64,000 nucleotides of DNA from an uncultured Gilliamella sp. (GCA_945276085.1 CALYPO010000002.1:22326-86325), one strand, 5' to 3'. Counted from the first letter of the stretch, positions 38,645 to 49,746 are shown. Notes: a model not told the origin generated them from the sequence alone. Program-made: numbers and translations.

Positions 38645-41101
38645 TTAGCCTCCAATCTTGCCTGATGTCGTACGTAAAATATCAGCAAAGACACCGGCTG
38701 CAGTTACATCATTGCCTGCACCATAACCCCGTAATACCAGTGGAATAGGTTGATAATAACGGGTATAAAATGCCAAGGCATTCTCGCCATTTTTCACTTT
38801 GTAAAGTGGATCATCACTATCAACAGCTTCGATTTTAACGCTACATTGATTATTTTCGATACTACCAACATAACGTAATACTTTACCTTGTTTTGCTGCT
38901 TGCTCGGCTTTTAATTTAAACTCAGCATCAAGTTGCGGTAATTTAGCCATAAATTCATCCACATTACCTTGTGCATATTGTTCTGGTAAAACGGATTCAA
39001 CATTAATTTGATCAAGCTCAAGCTGCAAACCCGCTTCTCTGGCTAGAATCAATAATTTTCTTGCCACATCGGTACCTGATAAATCATCACGAGGATCGGG
39101 TTCAGTAAAACCTTTTTCTTTAGCAAGTTTTGTTGCTTCAGATAGTGACATACCCTCATCAAGCTTACCAAAAATAAAGGATAATGAACCAGACAATATA
39201 CCTGAAAATCTAATTAGCTCATCACCGGCATTAAGTAGATTTTGTAAATTTTCAATAACAGGGAGTCCTGCCCCAACATTGGTATCATATTGGAATTTAC
39301 GTTTACTTTTAGCGGCTTCTTGACGTAAACGTAAATAGTAAGCCATTGAACTGGTATTAGCCTTTTTATTTGGCGTAACAACATGGAATCCATTAGCCAA
39401 AAAGTCAGCATATTTATCAGAAACTTCACTGCTTGATGTACAATCAACTAAAATTGGATTGAGTAATCGGTTATTCTTAGCAAATTCAATTATGCTATCT
39501 AAAGTATAGCTTGTTTCACTCTGTTTTATTTGCTCTCGCCAATTTGTCAGATTAATGCCATCTCGATTAAGTACACCGTGCTTAGAGTTAAATAACCCGC
39601 AAACATGCAGATCAACTTGTTTATTTTTGAGCCACTTTTGTTGTCGCTCAATTTGATCAATAAGCGCACCACCCACGCCGCCAACACCAATTACAAAAAC
39701 ATCCAGCATTTTATCGGTACCAAATAACATTTGATGAGTAACTCTTACGCCCATCACTGCAACATCATTATCAACTACAACCGAAATTGAGCGCTCGGAT
39801 GAACCTTGAGCAATGGCAACAATATTAATATTGGCGCGAGCCAATGCTGTAAAAAAATTAGCAGAAAGTCCACGTAAAGTGCGCATTCCATCACCCACAA
39901 CTGAAATAATCGCTAGTTTTTCGATGACTTCAATTGGCTCTAATAATCCATCTTTTAATTCTAAATAAAATTCATCACCTAATGCTTCTTCTGCTCGATA
40001 GAGCTCTGCTTGTGGTACACAAAAGCTAATACTATATTCTGAGGAAGATTGAGTAATGAGAACAACAGAAATACCCGCGTAAGACATAGCGGAAAAAACA
40101 CGCGCCGACATACCAACCATACCTTTTAAGCCTGGGCCTGATACGTTAATCATCGCCATATTATTTAAGTTAGTGATGCCTTTTACTGGGGTTGTTGAAT
40201 CAACAACATTTGCACCGATGAGCGTGCCGGGTGCATCTGGGTTATTGGTATTTTTAATTAAACATGGGATTTGGAATTGTGCAATCGGCAAAATGGTTCT
40301 AGGGTGAAGCACTTTAGCACCAAAATAAGACAGTTCCATCGCTTCTTGATAAGACATGGTTTTAAGCAATTTAGCATCTGGCACAATTCGCGGATCACAG
40401 GTATAGACGCCATCTACATCGGTCCAAATTTCACAACAACTTGCACGCAAACAGGCGGCTAATACTGATGCGGAATAATCTGAACCATTACGACCAAGCA
40501 CAACAAGTTCGCCTTTATCATTCCCAGCGGTAAAACCTGGCATTAAAATAATATGATCTTGTGGAATATGCATTTCGCTAATGCGATGTGAGGATTCTGC
40601 TATATCGACGGTAGATTCTAGATAACCGCCTTCAGCAATGAGCATTGCGACAGGATTAATTACTGTGACTAAGTGCCCTTTTGCCTTGAGCAACTCTTGC
40701 ATGATAGCAATTGATAGTTTTTCGCCTCGGCAAATAATTGAAGCGTTAATGCTATCTGGACATTGCCCTAATAAACGAATGCCTTCTAATAATTGCTTGA
40801 TATTATTTAATTCATCTAAAGCAAAACTTTTCATTTTATCGTAGGCAAAATTAGGGTGTTCTTTTGCGATACCGGCTAATAGATCAGCAAATATTTTTTC
40901 AGCATCATAAATATTATTCTGTATATCTTGCCCTGCTACGGTTTTTTCAACCATCGCAACCAGATGATTAGTAATCTTAGCTGGTGCAGATAAAACTGTT
41001 GCAGTTTGTTCTTGCTTAGCATTATTTTCAATAATTTCTGCAACTCGCAAAAAACGTTCTGCGTTAGCGACAGAGGTCCCGCCAAATTTCAAAACTTTCA
41101 T
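38645..41101 (-). CDS. thrA: bifunctional aspartokinase I / homoserine dehydrogenase I
   Basis: 818 aa fusion as in E. coli ThrA. The aspartokinase domain (about 1-290) starts [16 protein letters not shown] and has [17 protein letters not shown]. Two ACT-like regulatory segments (about 315-455) include [13 protein letters not shown]. The homoserine dehydrogenase domain (about 462-818) has a nucleotide motif [16 protein letters not shown] and substrate region [16 protein letters not shown]. It catalyses the first and third steps from aspartate to threonine and is inhibited by threonine in enterics. AGGTGTGAT precedes the ATG. Confidence 0.98.
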   Translation of the reverse strand: MKVLKFGGTSVANAERFLRVAEIIENNAKQEQTATVLSAPAKITNHLVAMVEKTVAGQDIQNNIYDAEKIFADLLAGIAKEHPNFAYDKMKSFALDELNNIKQLLEGIRLLGQCPDSINASIICRGEKLSIAIMQELLKAKGHLVTVINPVAMLIAEGGYLESTVDIAESSHRISEMHIPQDHIILMPGFTAGNDKGELVVLGRNGSDYSASVLAACLRASCCEIWTDVDGVYTCDPRIVPDAKLLKTMSYQEAMELSYFGAKVLHPRTILPIAQFQIPCLIKNTNNPDAPGTLIGANVVDSTTPVKGITNLNNMAMINVSGPGLKGMVGMSARVFSAMSYAGISVVLITQSSSEYSISFCVPQAELYRAEEALGDEFYLELKDGLLEPIEVIEKLAIISVVGDGMRTLRGLSANFFTALARANINIVAIAQGSSERSISVVVDNDVAVMGVRVTHQMLFGTDKMLDVFVIGVGGVGGALIDQIERQQKWLKNKQVDLHVCGLFNSKHGVLNRDGINLTNWREQIKQSETSYTLDSIIEFAKNNRLLNPILVDCTSSSEVSDKYADFLANGFHVVTPNKKANTSSMAYYLRLRQEAAKSKRKFQYDTNVGAGLPVIENLQNLLNAGDELIRFSGILSGSLSFIFGKLDEGMSLSEATKLAKEKGFTEPDPRDDLSGTDVARKLLILAREAGLQLELDQINVESVLPEQYAQGNVDEFMAKLPQLDAEFKLKAEQAAKQGKVLRYVGSIENNQCSVKIEAVDSDDPLYKVKNGENALAFYTRYYQPIPLVLRGYGAGNDVTAAGVFADILRTTSGKIGG

Positions 41102-41193
41102 ATCACACCTTTACTTATTATCCTAATTTATGCCAATTAAAATTCAAAATACCCGTTTACCTAAACCACTGAATAGTTTTTGAAAACAGGCGT

Positions 41194-41222
41194 ATCATTT
41201 TGAGCTATATTATTTTTTTCAA
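41194..41222 (-). promoter_or_regulatory. possible thrA promoter downstream of the leader terminator
   Basis: On the minus strand TTGAAA (41217-41222), 17 bases, AATGAT (41194-41199). If used, it would bypass the leader terminator. The match is moderate and the DNA AT-rich. Confidence 0.25.
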
Positions 41223-41263
41223 ATGCCTATTTTTAAGGTTCTTGAACATGTTTTATATAAACT

Positions 41264-41291
41264 AAAAACCCGCTTTTTTCAGCGGGTTTTT
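41264..41291 (-). terminator. leader terminator (attenuator candidate) upstream of thrA
   Basis: AAAAACCCGCT (41264-41274), 6-base loop, AGCGGGTTTTT (41281-41291): an 11-bp stem followed on the minus strand by TTTTTAGTTTA. The sequence GCGGGTT at the end of the leader ORF can pair with the AACCCGC arm, which is the basic requirement for an antiterminator. Confidence 0.82.
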
Positions 41292-41311
41292 TATATTTTT
41301 TTAAGGAAAAA

Positions 41312-41386
41312 TCAACCCGCCCTATAGTGAATAATAGTGCCTAAGGTGCCAATAATGCCTGAAATGATCATTAACATTGTCATCAT
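41312..41386 (-). CDS. 24-residue leader-like peptide upstream of thrABC
   Basis: ATGATG start at 41386 with AGGA five bases upstream, stop TGA at 41312-41314. The peptide is hydrophobic, with six Ile and three Thr in 24 residues (…MIISGIIGTLGTIIHY…). Its last codons (GCG GGT TGA) lie over a sequence that can pair with the following terminator. The reading as a thr leader peptide is inference: Thr codons are not in a run as in E. coli thrL. A small membrane peptide is the alternative. Confidence 0.45.
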   Translation of the reverse strand: MMTMLMIISGIIGTLGTIIHYRAG

Positions 41387-41415
41387 TTTTCCTAATTAGT
41401 TTTTACTCTAAACAA

Positions 41416-41445
41416 AACAGCCCGACACTTTCATGTCAGGCTGTT
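41416..41445 (-). terminator. terminator of the 41448-41777 gene
   Basis: AACAGCC (41416-41422) pairs with GGCTGTT (41439-41445), then after one mismatch GACA with TGTC around a 6-base loop. The minus strand continues TTTTGTTTAG. Confidence 0.8.
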
Positions 41446-41447
41446 AT

Positions 41448-41777
41448 TTAAAATACTTTTTTGCTATTTTCGTACTCATTAACTACCTTATTCAAAGCTT
41501 GATAAAGAGTTTTAGCGTCTTGTTTTTTTAACGCTTCATCAAGAATATTAAGATAAGATAGCATAACTTTTTGATTCTCTTCGGCGAATTTTGGTGAAAC
41601 TTCCTGATCTTCATATAACATGACATAAGTACGCGCAAAACCAAAGATCAAAAAATAAACTGAAGCATTGTTTGGATCTTCTTGAATCAATGTACGCATA
41701 GCTTTACGCAGTTTTACATAACTATCTGTACCCGGCAAGCTTGTCGCAAATGTTTTCGTTACTTCAGTAAATGTCAT
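41448..41777 (-). CDS. hypothetical small helical protein
   Basis: 109 aa from an ATG at 41777 that is nine bases after GAGG (MTFTEVTKTF); in-frame ATGs at 41783 and 41792 are alternatives. It is mostly charged and helical (LRKAMRTLIQEDPNNASVYFLIFGFARTYVMLYEDQEVSPKF) with no signal peptide. I do not recognise the family. It stands alone with its own terminator, between ydfG and the thr region, and looks like a normally expressed cytoplasmic protein. Confidence 0.75.
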   Translation of the reverse strand: MTFTEVTKTFATSLPGTDSYVKLRKAMRTLIQEDPNNASVYFLIFGFARTYVMLYEDQEVSPKFAEENQKVMLSYLNILDEALKKQDAKTLYQALNKVVNEYENSKKVF

Positions 41778-41881
41778 TACCATTAACCTCAATCAAAATT
41801 ACAAGGGAAAAGGATAGCAATCCATTGACAGAAGTGCAAGTCTATTTTGTTAACCATATCTATTTTTTTAACATTAAACCG

Positions 41882-41909
41882 CGTCGATATTGTTTATCCA
41901 ATATCGACG
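41882..41909 (-). terminator. hairpin after ydfG
   Basis: CGTCGATATTG (41882-41892), loop TTTATC, CAATATCGACG (41899-41909): a perfect 11-bp stem eight bases after the ydfG stop. The T tract on the minus strand is weak (CGGTTTAATG). Confidence 0.7.
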
Positions 41910-41917
41910 TCAATTAT

Positions 41918-42673
41918 CTATTTAGTTTCTTTATAAACGGCTAATCCAGCAGAAGCTTGAGCAACTGGCATAATTTCGAGTGCATTGACATTAAAATGTG
42001 TTGGTGTGTTAACCAGCCATGAAACAGTGTTAGCAATATCTTCAGGTGTTATATAGTCAACCCCTTCATACACGGCTGCTGCTTGTTCATTATTACCATG
42101 AAATCTGACATTAGAAAATTCAGTCCCACCACACAATCCAGGCTCTATATTTGTGACTCTAATTTTTTTGCCTAACAAATCTGTACGTAAATTCGCACTA
42201 AATTGTTTAACAAAGGCTTTTGTTGCGCCATAGACATTTCCACCTTTGTAAGCATAAGTCCCTGCGACAGAGCCAAGATTAATTATGTAACCAAAGTTTC
42301 GTTCAACCATGCCAGGTAAAAGATGGTGAGTCAAATGAATTAAGCCAACTATGTTAGTTTGAACCATTGTTTCCCAATCTTCATAATTAGCTTGATAAGC
42401 GGGTTCTAATCCCAAGGCTAATCCTGCATTATTTATTAAAATATCGATAGGTTGAAACTCTTTAGGCAATTGTAACAAGATTGATTCTACGGCATCTTTT
42501 TTAGTGACATCTAAAGGCAATGCACAAAAATTAGCACCTAATTCTTCTGCTAACTTTTGTAATTTATCTGCGCGCCTTGCCACACCAATGACTTTATATC
42601 CATCATCAATCAATTTACGACAAATAGCCTGACCAAATCCAGAAGAGGCACCGGTAACTAATGCGATATTCAT
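41918..42673 (-). CDS. ydfG: NADP-dependent 3-hydroxy acid dehydrogenase YdfG
   Basis: 251 aa short-chain dehydrogenase. Cofactor motif TGASSGFG (about 7-14), NNAG at about 81-84, catalytic Ser in INLGSVAG and YxxxK in YGATKAF. The close match to E. coli YdfG (PGMVERNFGYIINLGS, IEPGLCGGTEFSNVRF) supports activity on L-allo-threonine, serine and malonic semialdehyde. It is a single-gene unit with a terminator. Confidence 0.94.
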   Translation of the reverse strand: MNIALVTGASSGFGQAICRKLIDDGYKVIGVARRADKLQKLAEELGANFCALPLDVTKKDAVESILLQLPKEFQPIDILINNAGLALGLEPAYQANYEDWETMVQTNIVGLIHLTHHLLPGMVERNFGYIINLGSVAGTYAYKGGNVYGATKAFVKQFSANLRTDLLGKKIRVTNIEPGLCGGTEFSNVRFHGNNEQAAAVYEGVDYITPEDIANTVSWLVNTPTHFNVNALEIMPVAQASAGLAVYKETK

Positions 42674-42822
42674 AATAAATCTCCTTATATTCTAAATATT
42701 AAATCTGAGTATATTCTTTAAATTATTAAATGAATAGACAAAAAGTGGCAATTAAATAAATAGATTAAGCCGTATTTTTAAAAAAATTTGTTTAAGATAA
42801 AAGGATTGTTAAAATATAAAAA

Positions 42823-42843
42823 AACCCGCTAGTTAAGCGGGTT
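42823..42843 (-). terminator. terminator of uspA
   Basis: AACCCGCT (42823-42830), 5-base loop, AGCGGGTT (42836-42843); the minus strand continues TTTTTTTATATTTT. A canonical terminator just after the uspA stop. Confidence 0.9.
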
Positions 42844-42856
42844 GATATTTAGCGGT

Positions 42857-43309
42857 TCATTTGGCTGTTTCTTCAGAAGGCTCTTCATCTTTTAGAGGAA
42901 CTATCAATGTATCAATATGGGTATTGTTGATAAGCTGACGAGCAGAAGACATTAACTTGCTCCAAAAGTCTTGGTGGTGACCACAAACGACCAAATCAAT
43001 ACTATATTCATGAATAGCTTCAATTAAGACTTGACCAAACTCGCCATTTCCAGAAAGAGTATGTGCAATCGGGTATCCAGCATCATCGGCTAATTTATTC
43101 AATGCAAGATGCGCATCTTCAGTAATACGATCTTTCATATCATTCATATTGATATCAACTAAACCAGTGTAAAGATCTGAATAGTTAATACCAACATGAA
43201 TTAAGGATACTTGAGCATTATATGGTCTAGCCATAGAGACTGCTTTTTCGACAAGAACCTCACTTTCAGGTGATAAGTCAACTGCGACTAATATATGTTT
43301 ATAAGCCAT
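42857..43309 (-). CDS. uspA: universal stress protein UspA
   Basis: 150 aa, close to E. coli UspA throughout ([61 protein letters not shown]). Cytoplasmic dimer induced by growth arrest. It lacks the G-2x-G-9x-G(S/T) ATP motif, as UspA proper does. Position next to pitA is as in E. coli, although uspB is missing. It has its own terminator. Confidence 0.97.
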   Translation of the reverse strand: MAYKHILVAVDLSPESEVLVEKAVSMARPYNAQVSLIHVGINYSDLYTGLVDINMNDMKDRITEDAHLALNKLADDAGYPIAHTLSGNGEFGQVLIEAIHEYSIDLVVCGHHQDFWSKLMSSARQLINNTHIDTLIVPLKDEEPSEETAK

Positions 43310-43374
43310 GATACTTTACTCCTTCTTATTGTTAACGTCCTAGTTAAGTTAAAATCAGTACTCTATTTTTACTA

Positions 43375-44889
43375 CTAAATTAATTTTTGAGCAAGCCAAA
43401 AAAGTGAGCCAGATAACAAAATCGATATTGGTAGGGTTAATATCCAAGTTAATGCAATATTTTTAATCGTTTTACTTTGCACACCACCACCATCAACGAT
43501 CATTGTACCTGCAACAGAGGAAGAAAGTACTTGAGTAGTTGAAACTGGCATACCGGTATAACTCGCAATACCAATAGATAATGCGGTAGTAATTTGTGCT
43601 GATACGCCTTGTGCGTAAGTCATACCTTTTTTACCAATTTTTTCACCAATAGTAATAGCGACACGTCGCCAACCAATCATTGTTCCAACCGCTAATGCAG
43701 ACGCTACAGCAATAATTATCCAAATTGGTGCGTATTCAATAGTTTTAAGTAAATCATCATTTAATGATTTTAAATATTGTTTATCTTGTGAAGAGACATT
43801 CGGTTGCTTAGCCACATGAGAAACCGTATCAGATAAGCATAATAATATACGTCGGGTTTGTGAACGTTGCTCGACGGTTAAGGATTCATAATCATTAATT
43901 TTATTGAATAAATTATTAGCAATGCCTAAAGTGATAAATGAACGGGAATAATCACAATGGTACTTATTCAGGTCGCCTTCAGGAATACTAGTATCTAAAG
44001 CGGGTTGTTTACCAATAACATTCATCAGATCATCATTATGTGTTACAAAGTACTCTTGAATATTATGAATCGCATTACGGGTATTGGTAATTTCATAAGT
44101 AGATGCGCCCATATTAACAATAAACCCAGCAGGAGCAATGCCCATTAAGACCAGCATTAATAAACCAATACCTTTTTGCCCATCGTTAGCGCCATGTGAA
44201 AAACTTACACCAGCGGCAGATATAATAAGCATTATGCGGATCCAGAATGGTGGTTTTTTCTTACCGTAAAGTTTTTCACGTTGTTCTGGCGTCATAAAGA
44301 TACGTTCACGTTTTTTACTGCTTTTTTTACTTTGGCTTTTACGAGTCCAATACTTTCGCAGTAAAAAAATCATTAATCCTGCAAGCACAAGCCCAACAAC
44401 AGGAGAAATAATTAAGGACAAGAAGATTTGTAACATTTTCGGAATATTTAATGCATCAATAATTGAGGTATCCATAATAAATGCATTTGCAATTGCCACA
44501 CCAATAATTGAGCCTATCAGCGTATGTGAACTCGATGCTGGAAGCCCAACATACCAGGTACCTAAATTCCAAAGGATAGCGGCAAATAGAATAGAAAACA
44601 CCATCGCAAGCCCATGTAATGAACTTACATTAAGCAATAAATCAGTTGGTAATAGGTGCACTATAGCATAAGCGACACTAAGACCACCGAGCAAAACACC
44701 AAAAAAATTAAACATACCTGCCATAAAAACGGCAAGCTGTTCTTTTAATGCTCTAGTATAAATGACTGTTGCAACCGCATTAGCTGTATCATGAAAGCCA
44801 TTAATTGCTTCATAAAAAAGCACAAAAAATAGCGCCAAAACTAGTAATACAATGGTGGAAAATTCTAAATCAGCAAATAGATGTAACAT
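43375..44889 (-). CDS. pitA: low-affinity inorganic phosphate transporter, PiT family
   Basis: 504 aa polytopic membrane protein. The two PiT signature repeats are [19 protein letters not shown] near the N-terminus and [14 protein letters not shown] in the middle, separated by a basic cytoplasmic loop (about 185-210, [20 protein letters not shown]). It takes up metal-phosphate by proton symport. Length and sequence fit E. coli PitA. It lies 65 bases upstream of uspA on the same strand. Confidence 0.95.
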   Translation of the reverse strand: MLHLFADLEFSTIVLLVLALFFVLFYEAINGFHDTANAVATVIYTRALKEQLAVFMAGMFNFFGVLLGGLSVAYAIVHLLPTDLLLNVSSLHGLAMVFSILFAAILWNLGTWYVGLPASSSHTLIGSIIGVAIANAFIMDTSIIDALNIPKMLQIFLSLIISPVVGLVLAGLMIFLLRKYWTRKSQSKKSSKKRERIFMTPEQREKLYGKKKPPFWIRIMLIISAAGVSFSHGANDGQKGIGLLMLVLMGIAPAGFIVNMGASTYEITNTRNAIHNIQEYFVTHNDDLMNVIGKQPALDTSIPEGDLNKYHCDYSRSFITLGIANNLFNKINDYESLTVEQRSQTRRILLCLSDTVSHVAKQPNVSSQDKQYLKSLNDDLLKTIEYAPIWIIIAVASALAVGTMIGWRRVAITIGEKIGKKGMTYAQGVSAQITTALSIGIASYTGMPVSTTQVLSSSVAGTMIVDGGGVQSKTIKNIALTWILTLPISILLSGSLFWLAQKLI

Positions 44890-44957
44890 AATATATCTTT
44901 CTGTTGTTAATAGCGCTTATATTATCCTTGAGAATTAAGCAATGAGCAAAACAATTT

Positions 44958-45929
44958 TTATATTTTTCGTTTGGCATAGCGAGCAGCTAATACTGCACAA
45001 ATCATTAATTGAACTTGGTGAAAAATCATCAATGGTAAAATCATTATTCCCATAACAGAAATAGGAAAGATAACGCTTGCCATAGGAATACCACTTGCTA
45101 GACTTTTTTTCGAACCACAAAACACAATGGTGATTTCATCTTCTTTATTAAAACCAAGCAACCGTGAACCATACGTAGTAATAAGTAATACAATGGTTAA
45201 TAACACAATTGAATAGAAAATTATTTGTACCAGTGATAGTAAGCTAATTTCTGACCAAATACCATTTGCCACCGCATCACTAAAAGCAACATAAACCACC
45301 AATAAAATCGAAATACGATCAGTTTTAGAAATGACACTTTTATATTTATCTACCCATTTACCAATAAAACGTCTGGATAAATGACCAAGAATAAAAGGTA
45401 ACATTAGCTTTAACATAATAGATGAAATTGCATCAAGCATACTCATAGAGCCTGATGATTGTGTATTCATTAATAAACCCACTAATATTGGAGTAATAAA
45501 TACACCCAATAATGTCGATGCCGATGCACTACAAATGGCAGCAGCGACATTACCTCTTGCGATTGAAGTAAACGCAATTGCAGATTGCACAGTTGCAGGT
45601 AATACACAAAGGTAAACAAATCCTTGATAAAGTTCTTGTGATAAAAAAGTGGGGACTAAAAAATGCATCATTATTCCCAGTACAGGAAAAATGATAAAAG
45701 TAGTGCTAAAAATGAATAGATGTAAACGCCAATTTTTTATGCCAGTTATGATGGCATCTAATGAAAGTTTTGCGCCATGCATAAAAAAAAGCAAACCAAT
45801 TGCAAAGGTGGTCAAGTATTGAAACACAACTTTTGTTTGCCCTTCACAAGGAAAAAAGCTAGCTGTGATAACAACACAAATCAGTGTTAGCAAAAAAGGA
45901 TCAATTTTAAAACGTTGTAGTATATTCAT
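44958..45929 (-). CDS. bile acid:sodium symporter family protein (YfeH-like)
   Basis: 323 aa with nine or ten hydrophobic segments. It belongs to the SLC10A7/YfeH branch: GLLFFMHGAKLSLDAI, LPATVQSAIAFTSIARGN and FCGSKKSLASGIPMASVIF are conserved. The transported substrate of YfeH proteins is not established. It lies between pitA (68 bases) and the rpoD terminator; the ATG at 45929 gives the family-typical N-terminus. Confidence 0.87.
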   Translation of the reverse strand: MNILQRFKIDPFLLTLICVVITASFFPCEGQTKVVFQYLTTFAIGLLFFMHGAKLSLDAIITGIKNWRLHLFIFSTTFIIFPVLGIMMHFLVPTFLSQELYQGFVYLCVLPATVQSAIAFTSIARGNVAAAICSASASTLLGVFITPILVGLLMNTQSSGSMSMLDAISSIMLKLMLPFILGHLSRRFIGKWVDKYKSVISKTDRISILLVVYVAFSDAVANGIWSEISLLSLVQIIFYSIVLLTIVLLITTYGSRLLGFNKEDEITIVFCGSKKSLASGIPMASVIFPISVMGIMILPLMIFHQVQLMICAVLAARYAKRKI

Positions 45930-45956
45930 GGCGTTGAGTATAATAAGTCAAAAAAA

Positions 45957-45976
45957 ATCGCCACAAAAGTGGCGAT
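45957..45976 (-). terminator. terminator of the rpsU-dnaG-rpoD operon
   Basis: ATCGCCAC (45957-45964), loop AAAA, GTGGCGAT (45969-45976). The minus strand continues with a run of T (TTTTTTTGACTT). It lies 18 bases after the rpoD stop. Confidence 0.9.
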
Positions 45977-45994
45977 ATAAATGGGTAAAAATAA

Positions 45995-47836
45995 TTATTC
46001 TAAGAAGCTACGAAGTACGTCAGAACGACTAGGGTGACGTAGTTTACGTAAAGCTTTAGCTTCAATTTGACGAATACGTTCACGTGTTACATCAAATTGT
46101 TTACCAACTTCTTCAAGCGTATGATCGGTATTCATATCAATACCAAATCGCATACGTAATACTTTCGCTTCTCTTGGCGTTAATCCAGATAAGATATCAC
46201 GTGTTGCACTTCGTAAACTTTCAGAAGTTGCCGCATCCAATGGTTGCTCAAGTGCAGTATCCTCGATAAAGTCACCTAAATGTGAATCTTCATCATCACC
46301 AACTGGTGTTTCCATCGAAATTGGCTCTTTAGCAATTTTGAGTACTTTACGGATTTTATCTTCCGGCATTTGCATACGCTCTGATAACTCTTCCGGTGTT
46401 GGTTCACGCCCTATTTCTTGTAACATTTGACGTGAAATACGATTCAATTTATTAATGGTTTCGATCATATGAACCGGAATACGAATTGTTCTTGCTTGGT
46501 CAGCAATTGAACGAGTGATTGCTTGTCTAATCCACCATGTTGCATAGGTTGAAAATTTATAACCACGTCGATATTCGAACTTATCAACTGCCTTCATCAA
46601 ACCAATATTACCTTCTTGAATAAGATCCAAGAATTGTAATCCACGATTGGTATATTTTTTCGCAATAGAAATTACCAAACGTAAATTGGCTTCTACCATC
46701 TCTTTTTTAGCACGACGAGCTTTCGCTTCACCAATCGACATTCGTCGATTAATATCTTTAATTTGCTCTATCGAAAGATTGGTTTCAATTTCGATTTGCT
46801 GTAATAAGTTAATTTCAGCTTGGATGGGTTCTTCAAACTCTTTTAAGCTTGCCGCAAAAGCACCTTTAGCAGTTAATGCTTTATTGAACCAGCTCATATT
46901 ATTTTCATTGCCAGTAAAATGCGTCATAAATTGCTTTTTCGGCATTTTGCATTGCTCAACACAGATCTTCATAATCGCACGTTCATGCGCTCTGACACGA
47001 TCCATCATACTTCTCATATTGTTAACAAGAATATCAAATTGCTTGCCAACTAAACGGAATTGTTTAAATATTTCAGATAGATTTTCGATCTCTTGTTGTG
47101 CTTTTTTATGCGCACGACCATACTTTTTGATCGCTTCAGATGTTTTATCATGCTGTTCTTTTAATTCAGCAAATTTAGCTCTAGCAACTTCAGGATCGAT
47201 AGATACATCATCATCGGCTGAAGAGTCTCCCTCTTCTTCTTCGTTTTCATCATCGCTATCATCAAGCTCAATTTCTGCTTCACTGTCTTCAAGTTCTTCA
47301 GGTAACTCTTCTGTTGACTCTTCAGCATTAGGATCCACAAAACCGGTAATGAGGTCAGATAAACGAACTTCACCACTTTCAATTAGATTATATTGTTCTA
47401 AAAGATAAGTGATAGCTTCTGGGTATTCTGATACCGAAGTTTGAACTTGGTTAATCCCATCTTCAATGCGTTTTGCTATGTCAATTTCGCCTTCGCGAGT
47501 TAATAGTTCAACCGCACCCATTTCACGCATATACATACGCACAGGATCAGTTGTTCGACCTATTTCTGACTCAACATTTGATAATACTAATGCTGTTGCC
47601 GCTTCTACCGCTTCTTCATCAGGGACATTATCTGAAAGTAACAACTCATCAGAATCTGGGGCTTCTTCTAATACCTGAATCCCCATGTCATTAATCATTT
47701 GGATAATATCTTCAATCTGATCTGAATCAATAATTTCTTCTGGCAAGTGATCGTTGACATCAGCATAGGTCAAGTATCCTAGCTCCTTACCTCGGATGAT
47801 CAGGAGTTTTAACTGTGATTGAGAATTTTGCTCCAT
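45995..47836 (-). CDS. rpoD: RNA polymerase primary sigma factor RpoD (sigma-70)
   Basis: 613 aa. Region 1.1 at the N-terminus ([28 protein letters not shown]), region 1.2 with [11 protein letters not shown], and an acidic non-conserved region (about 165-215, Glu/Asp/Ser-rich). Regions 2-4 are nearly identical to E. coli ([55 protein letters not shown]). The frame extends five codons upstream to 47851, but homology favours 47836. It is the last gene of the macromolecular synthesis operon. Confidence 0.98.
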   Translation of the reverse strand: MEQNSQSQLKLLIIRGKELGYLTYADVNDHLPEEIIDSDQIEDIIQMINDMGIQVLEEAPDSDELLLSDNVPDEEAVEAATALVLSNVESEIGRTTDPVRMYMREMGAVELLTREGEIDIAKRIEDGINQVQTSVSEYPEAITYLLEQYNLIESGEVRLSDLITGFVDPNAEESTEELPEELEDSEAEIELDDSDDENEEEEGDSSADDDVSIDPEVARAKFAELKEQHDKTSEAIKKYGRAHKKAQQEIENLSEIFKQFRLVGKQFDILVNNMRSMMDRVRAHERAIMKICVEQCKMPKKQFMTHFTGNENNMSWFNKALTAKGAFAASLKEFEEPIQAEINLLQQIEIETNLSIEQIKDINRRMSIGEAKARRAKKEMVEANLRLVISIAKKYTNRGLQFLDLIQEGNIGLMKAVDKFEYRRGYKFSTYATWWIRQAITRSIADQARTIRIPVHMIETINKLNRISRQMLQEIGREPTPEELSERMQMPEDKIRKVLKIAKEPISMETPVGDDEDSHLGDFIEDTALEQPLDAATSESLRSATRDILSGLTPREAKVLRMRFGIDMNTDHTLEEVGKQFDVTRERIRQIEAKALRKLRHPSRSDVLRSFLE

Positions 47837-47921
47837 AAAAGGTGTCCACATTTAGTTATTCGGTCATGTATATTGTATAGGTATAACTTAAAAAGTTTTA
47901 TATTACCTATACCCAGTATAT

Positions 47922-49703
47922 TTAGTCTTTTTTTGATAAAACAAGTATAAGCGTCGCTAATTCTTTTTTCTCTGCAGTACTTAAGCCTGAGACTCTCTCT
48001 TTTGCGATAAGTTCATCTTGTCTTTGGGTGAGTATATTATCATACAACTCTTTTAAAGTATGAGAAAAAATTGAGCTTACTTCCTCATCTTGATAATGGT
48101 ACTCAAATGTTGCCAACCGGTTTAATTGCTTATAAAACGGTCTATTAATACATTCAGTCAATATCTGTGCAGTAGTTATATTTGGGTAACGCTGACATAA
48201 TTCAAGCAATTCAATAAAAATATCAATACCAGCTAATTTAACTTGGCGCATAACTGCAATATCAGTCACTTGTTTGGCAAGATTCGGATATTGAATCAAT
48301 AAACCAATCAAAATACGCATAGTGGTTAATTTCATCTGAGATGCAGGTGCTATCTCAGTCACTTTATCTTCGCCTTTTTGACGACTTGTCGACATTAATT
48401 GCTCTATTTGAGTTACATCAAGTAACCCCAAATAACGCCCAAGTTGTTGCAATAAATTTAATCGAAACGCTTTGGCTTTAATTTGATCTAACAAAGGAAT
48501 CGCTAAAGAACTTAATTTTGCTTTTCCCTCTGCTGTTTTCAAATCAACTTGTTTAAGCAATTCATCAAATAAGAATTCAGATAAAGTTGGCGCAGTTTTC
48601 AGATAATCTTCAAATCCATCTTTACCAACTTTACGTACAAAACTATCAGGATCTTCATCCTGAGGTAAAAAAACAAAGGTAATTTTTTTACCATCAATCA
48701 GGCAAGGTAATAAAACATTCAATGCCCGCCAAGCAGCACTGCGTCCGGCATTATCACCATCATAACAAAATATGACTGAATCGCTTGCTCTAAACAATAA
48801 TTTGATATGCTCTTCCGACGTCGAAGTACCTAACGCAGCTACCGCATAATCTATACCATATTGTGCTAGCGAAACCACATCCATATACCCTTCAACAACA
48901 ATAAGTTTTTCAGGATTTCGGTTGACTTCTTGCGCTTCATAAAGTCCATAGAGTTGAAAACCTTTATGAAAGATTGGTGTTTCGGGTGAATTAATGTACT
49001 TCGCCGAATCATTAATGATTGTTCGCCCACCAAATGCAATTACATTACCTTGCCTATCACGAATAGGAAACATAATGCGTCCTCGAAAACGATCATATTG
49101 GTTGCCATTATCATTAGTAACTAACATTCCGGCCTGATTATACAATGTTGACTCGGCATTGCTTTTCACTACATTTTGCGAAGTTAAACGCCATTCATTA
49201 GGTGCATAGCCAATTTTATATCTAGCGATAATTTCATGATTCAGGCCTCGTTGCTCAAGATAATGTTGTGCATCAATCGAGGTAGGTAATGCTAACTGCT
49301 GTTGGTAAAAATGAGTGATTTTTGCCATCAGTGTATACAGGTCTTTACGGACATTACGTGATTCAATATGTTTCGCTTGATCATCTTGCTTATTATCCGT
49401 ATCAGTATAAGGAACACGAATTCCTTGCATACTGGCTAACTCTTCTATCGCTTCAGGAAACGATAAACGATCATATTGCATTAAAAAATTAACAACAGAG
49501 CCAGATGCACCACAGCCAAAACAATAGTAAATCTGTTTTTTTTCACTGAGTGAAAAAGAGGCCGTTTTTTCATCATGGAAAGGGCAACAACCAAAGTAGT
49601 TATTTCCTTTCTTTTTCATTTTGACGCGTTTGCCGATCACATCAAGAATATTGGTGCGAGCAATCAAATCTAAAATAAAATCGCGAGGAATAAGACCTTT
49701 CAT
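47922..49703 (-). CDS. dnaG: DNA primase DnaG
   Basis: 593 aa. An N-terminal zinc-binding domain (CCPFHDEKTASFSLSEKKQ...CFGCGASG, Cys-His-Cys-Cys) is followed by the RNA polymerase core with the Toprim motifs VVEGYMDVVSLAQYG and FCYDGDNAGRSAAW. A C-terminal DnaB-interacting helical domain follows (about 430-590). It makes RNA primers at the replication fork. It lies between rpsU, from which it is separated by a hairpin, and rpoD. Confidence 0.98.
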   Translation of the reverse strand: MKGLIPRDFILDLIARTNILDVIGKRVKMKKKGNNYFGCCPFHDEKTASFSLSEKKQIYYCFGCGASGSVVNFLMQYDRLSFPEAIEELASMQGIRVPYTDTDNKQDDQAKHIESRNVRKDLYTLMAKITHFYQQQLALPTSIDAQHYLEQRGLNHEIIARYKIGYAPNEWRLTSQNVVKSNAESTLYNQAGMLVTNDNGNQYDRFRGRIMFPIRDRQGNVIAFGGRTIINDSAKYINSPETPIFHKGFQLYGLYEAQEVNRNPEKLIVVEGYMDVVSLAQYGIDYAVAALGTSTSEEHIKLLFRASDSVIFCYDGDNAGRSAAWRALNVLLPCLIDGKKITFVFLPQDEDPDSFVRKVGKDGFEDYLKTAPTLSEFLFDELLKQVDLKTAEGKAKLSSLAIPLLDQIKAKAFRLNLLQQLGRYLGLLDVTQIEQLMSTSRQKGEDKVTEIAPASQMKLTTMRILIGLLIQYPNLAKQVTDIAVMRQVKLAGIDIFIELLELCQRYPNITTAQILTECINRPFYKQLNRLATFEYHYQDEEVSSIFSHTLKELYDNILTQRQDELIAKERVSGLSTAEKKELATLILVLSKKD

Positions 49704-49746
49704 GATAAAAATTCAACCGATATCAATGTTGGCATTACACAAAGAC

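Larger units (their letters stand above)
41102..41447. other. 346-base thr upstream region
   Basis: Contains, in minus-strand order: the terminator of the 41448 gene (41416-41445), a 24-codon leader-like ORF (41312-41386), a strong terminator hairpin (41264-41291), a possible promoter (41194-41222), and then about 90 AT-rich bases to thrA. The arrangement suggests either transcription attenuation or a small independent gene; both readings are given in the findings. Confidence 0.6.

Noticed and set aside
46647..47408. 253-codon open frame antisense to rpoD, Ser/Leu/Cys-rich
   Set aside because: Mirror of the rpoD acidic and helical regions; Ser-rich low-complexity translation with no start signal. 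rpoD is certain.
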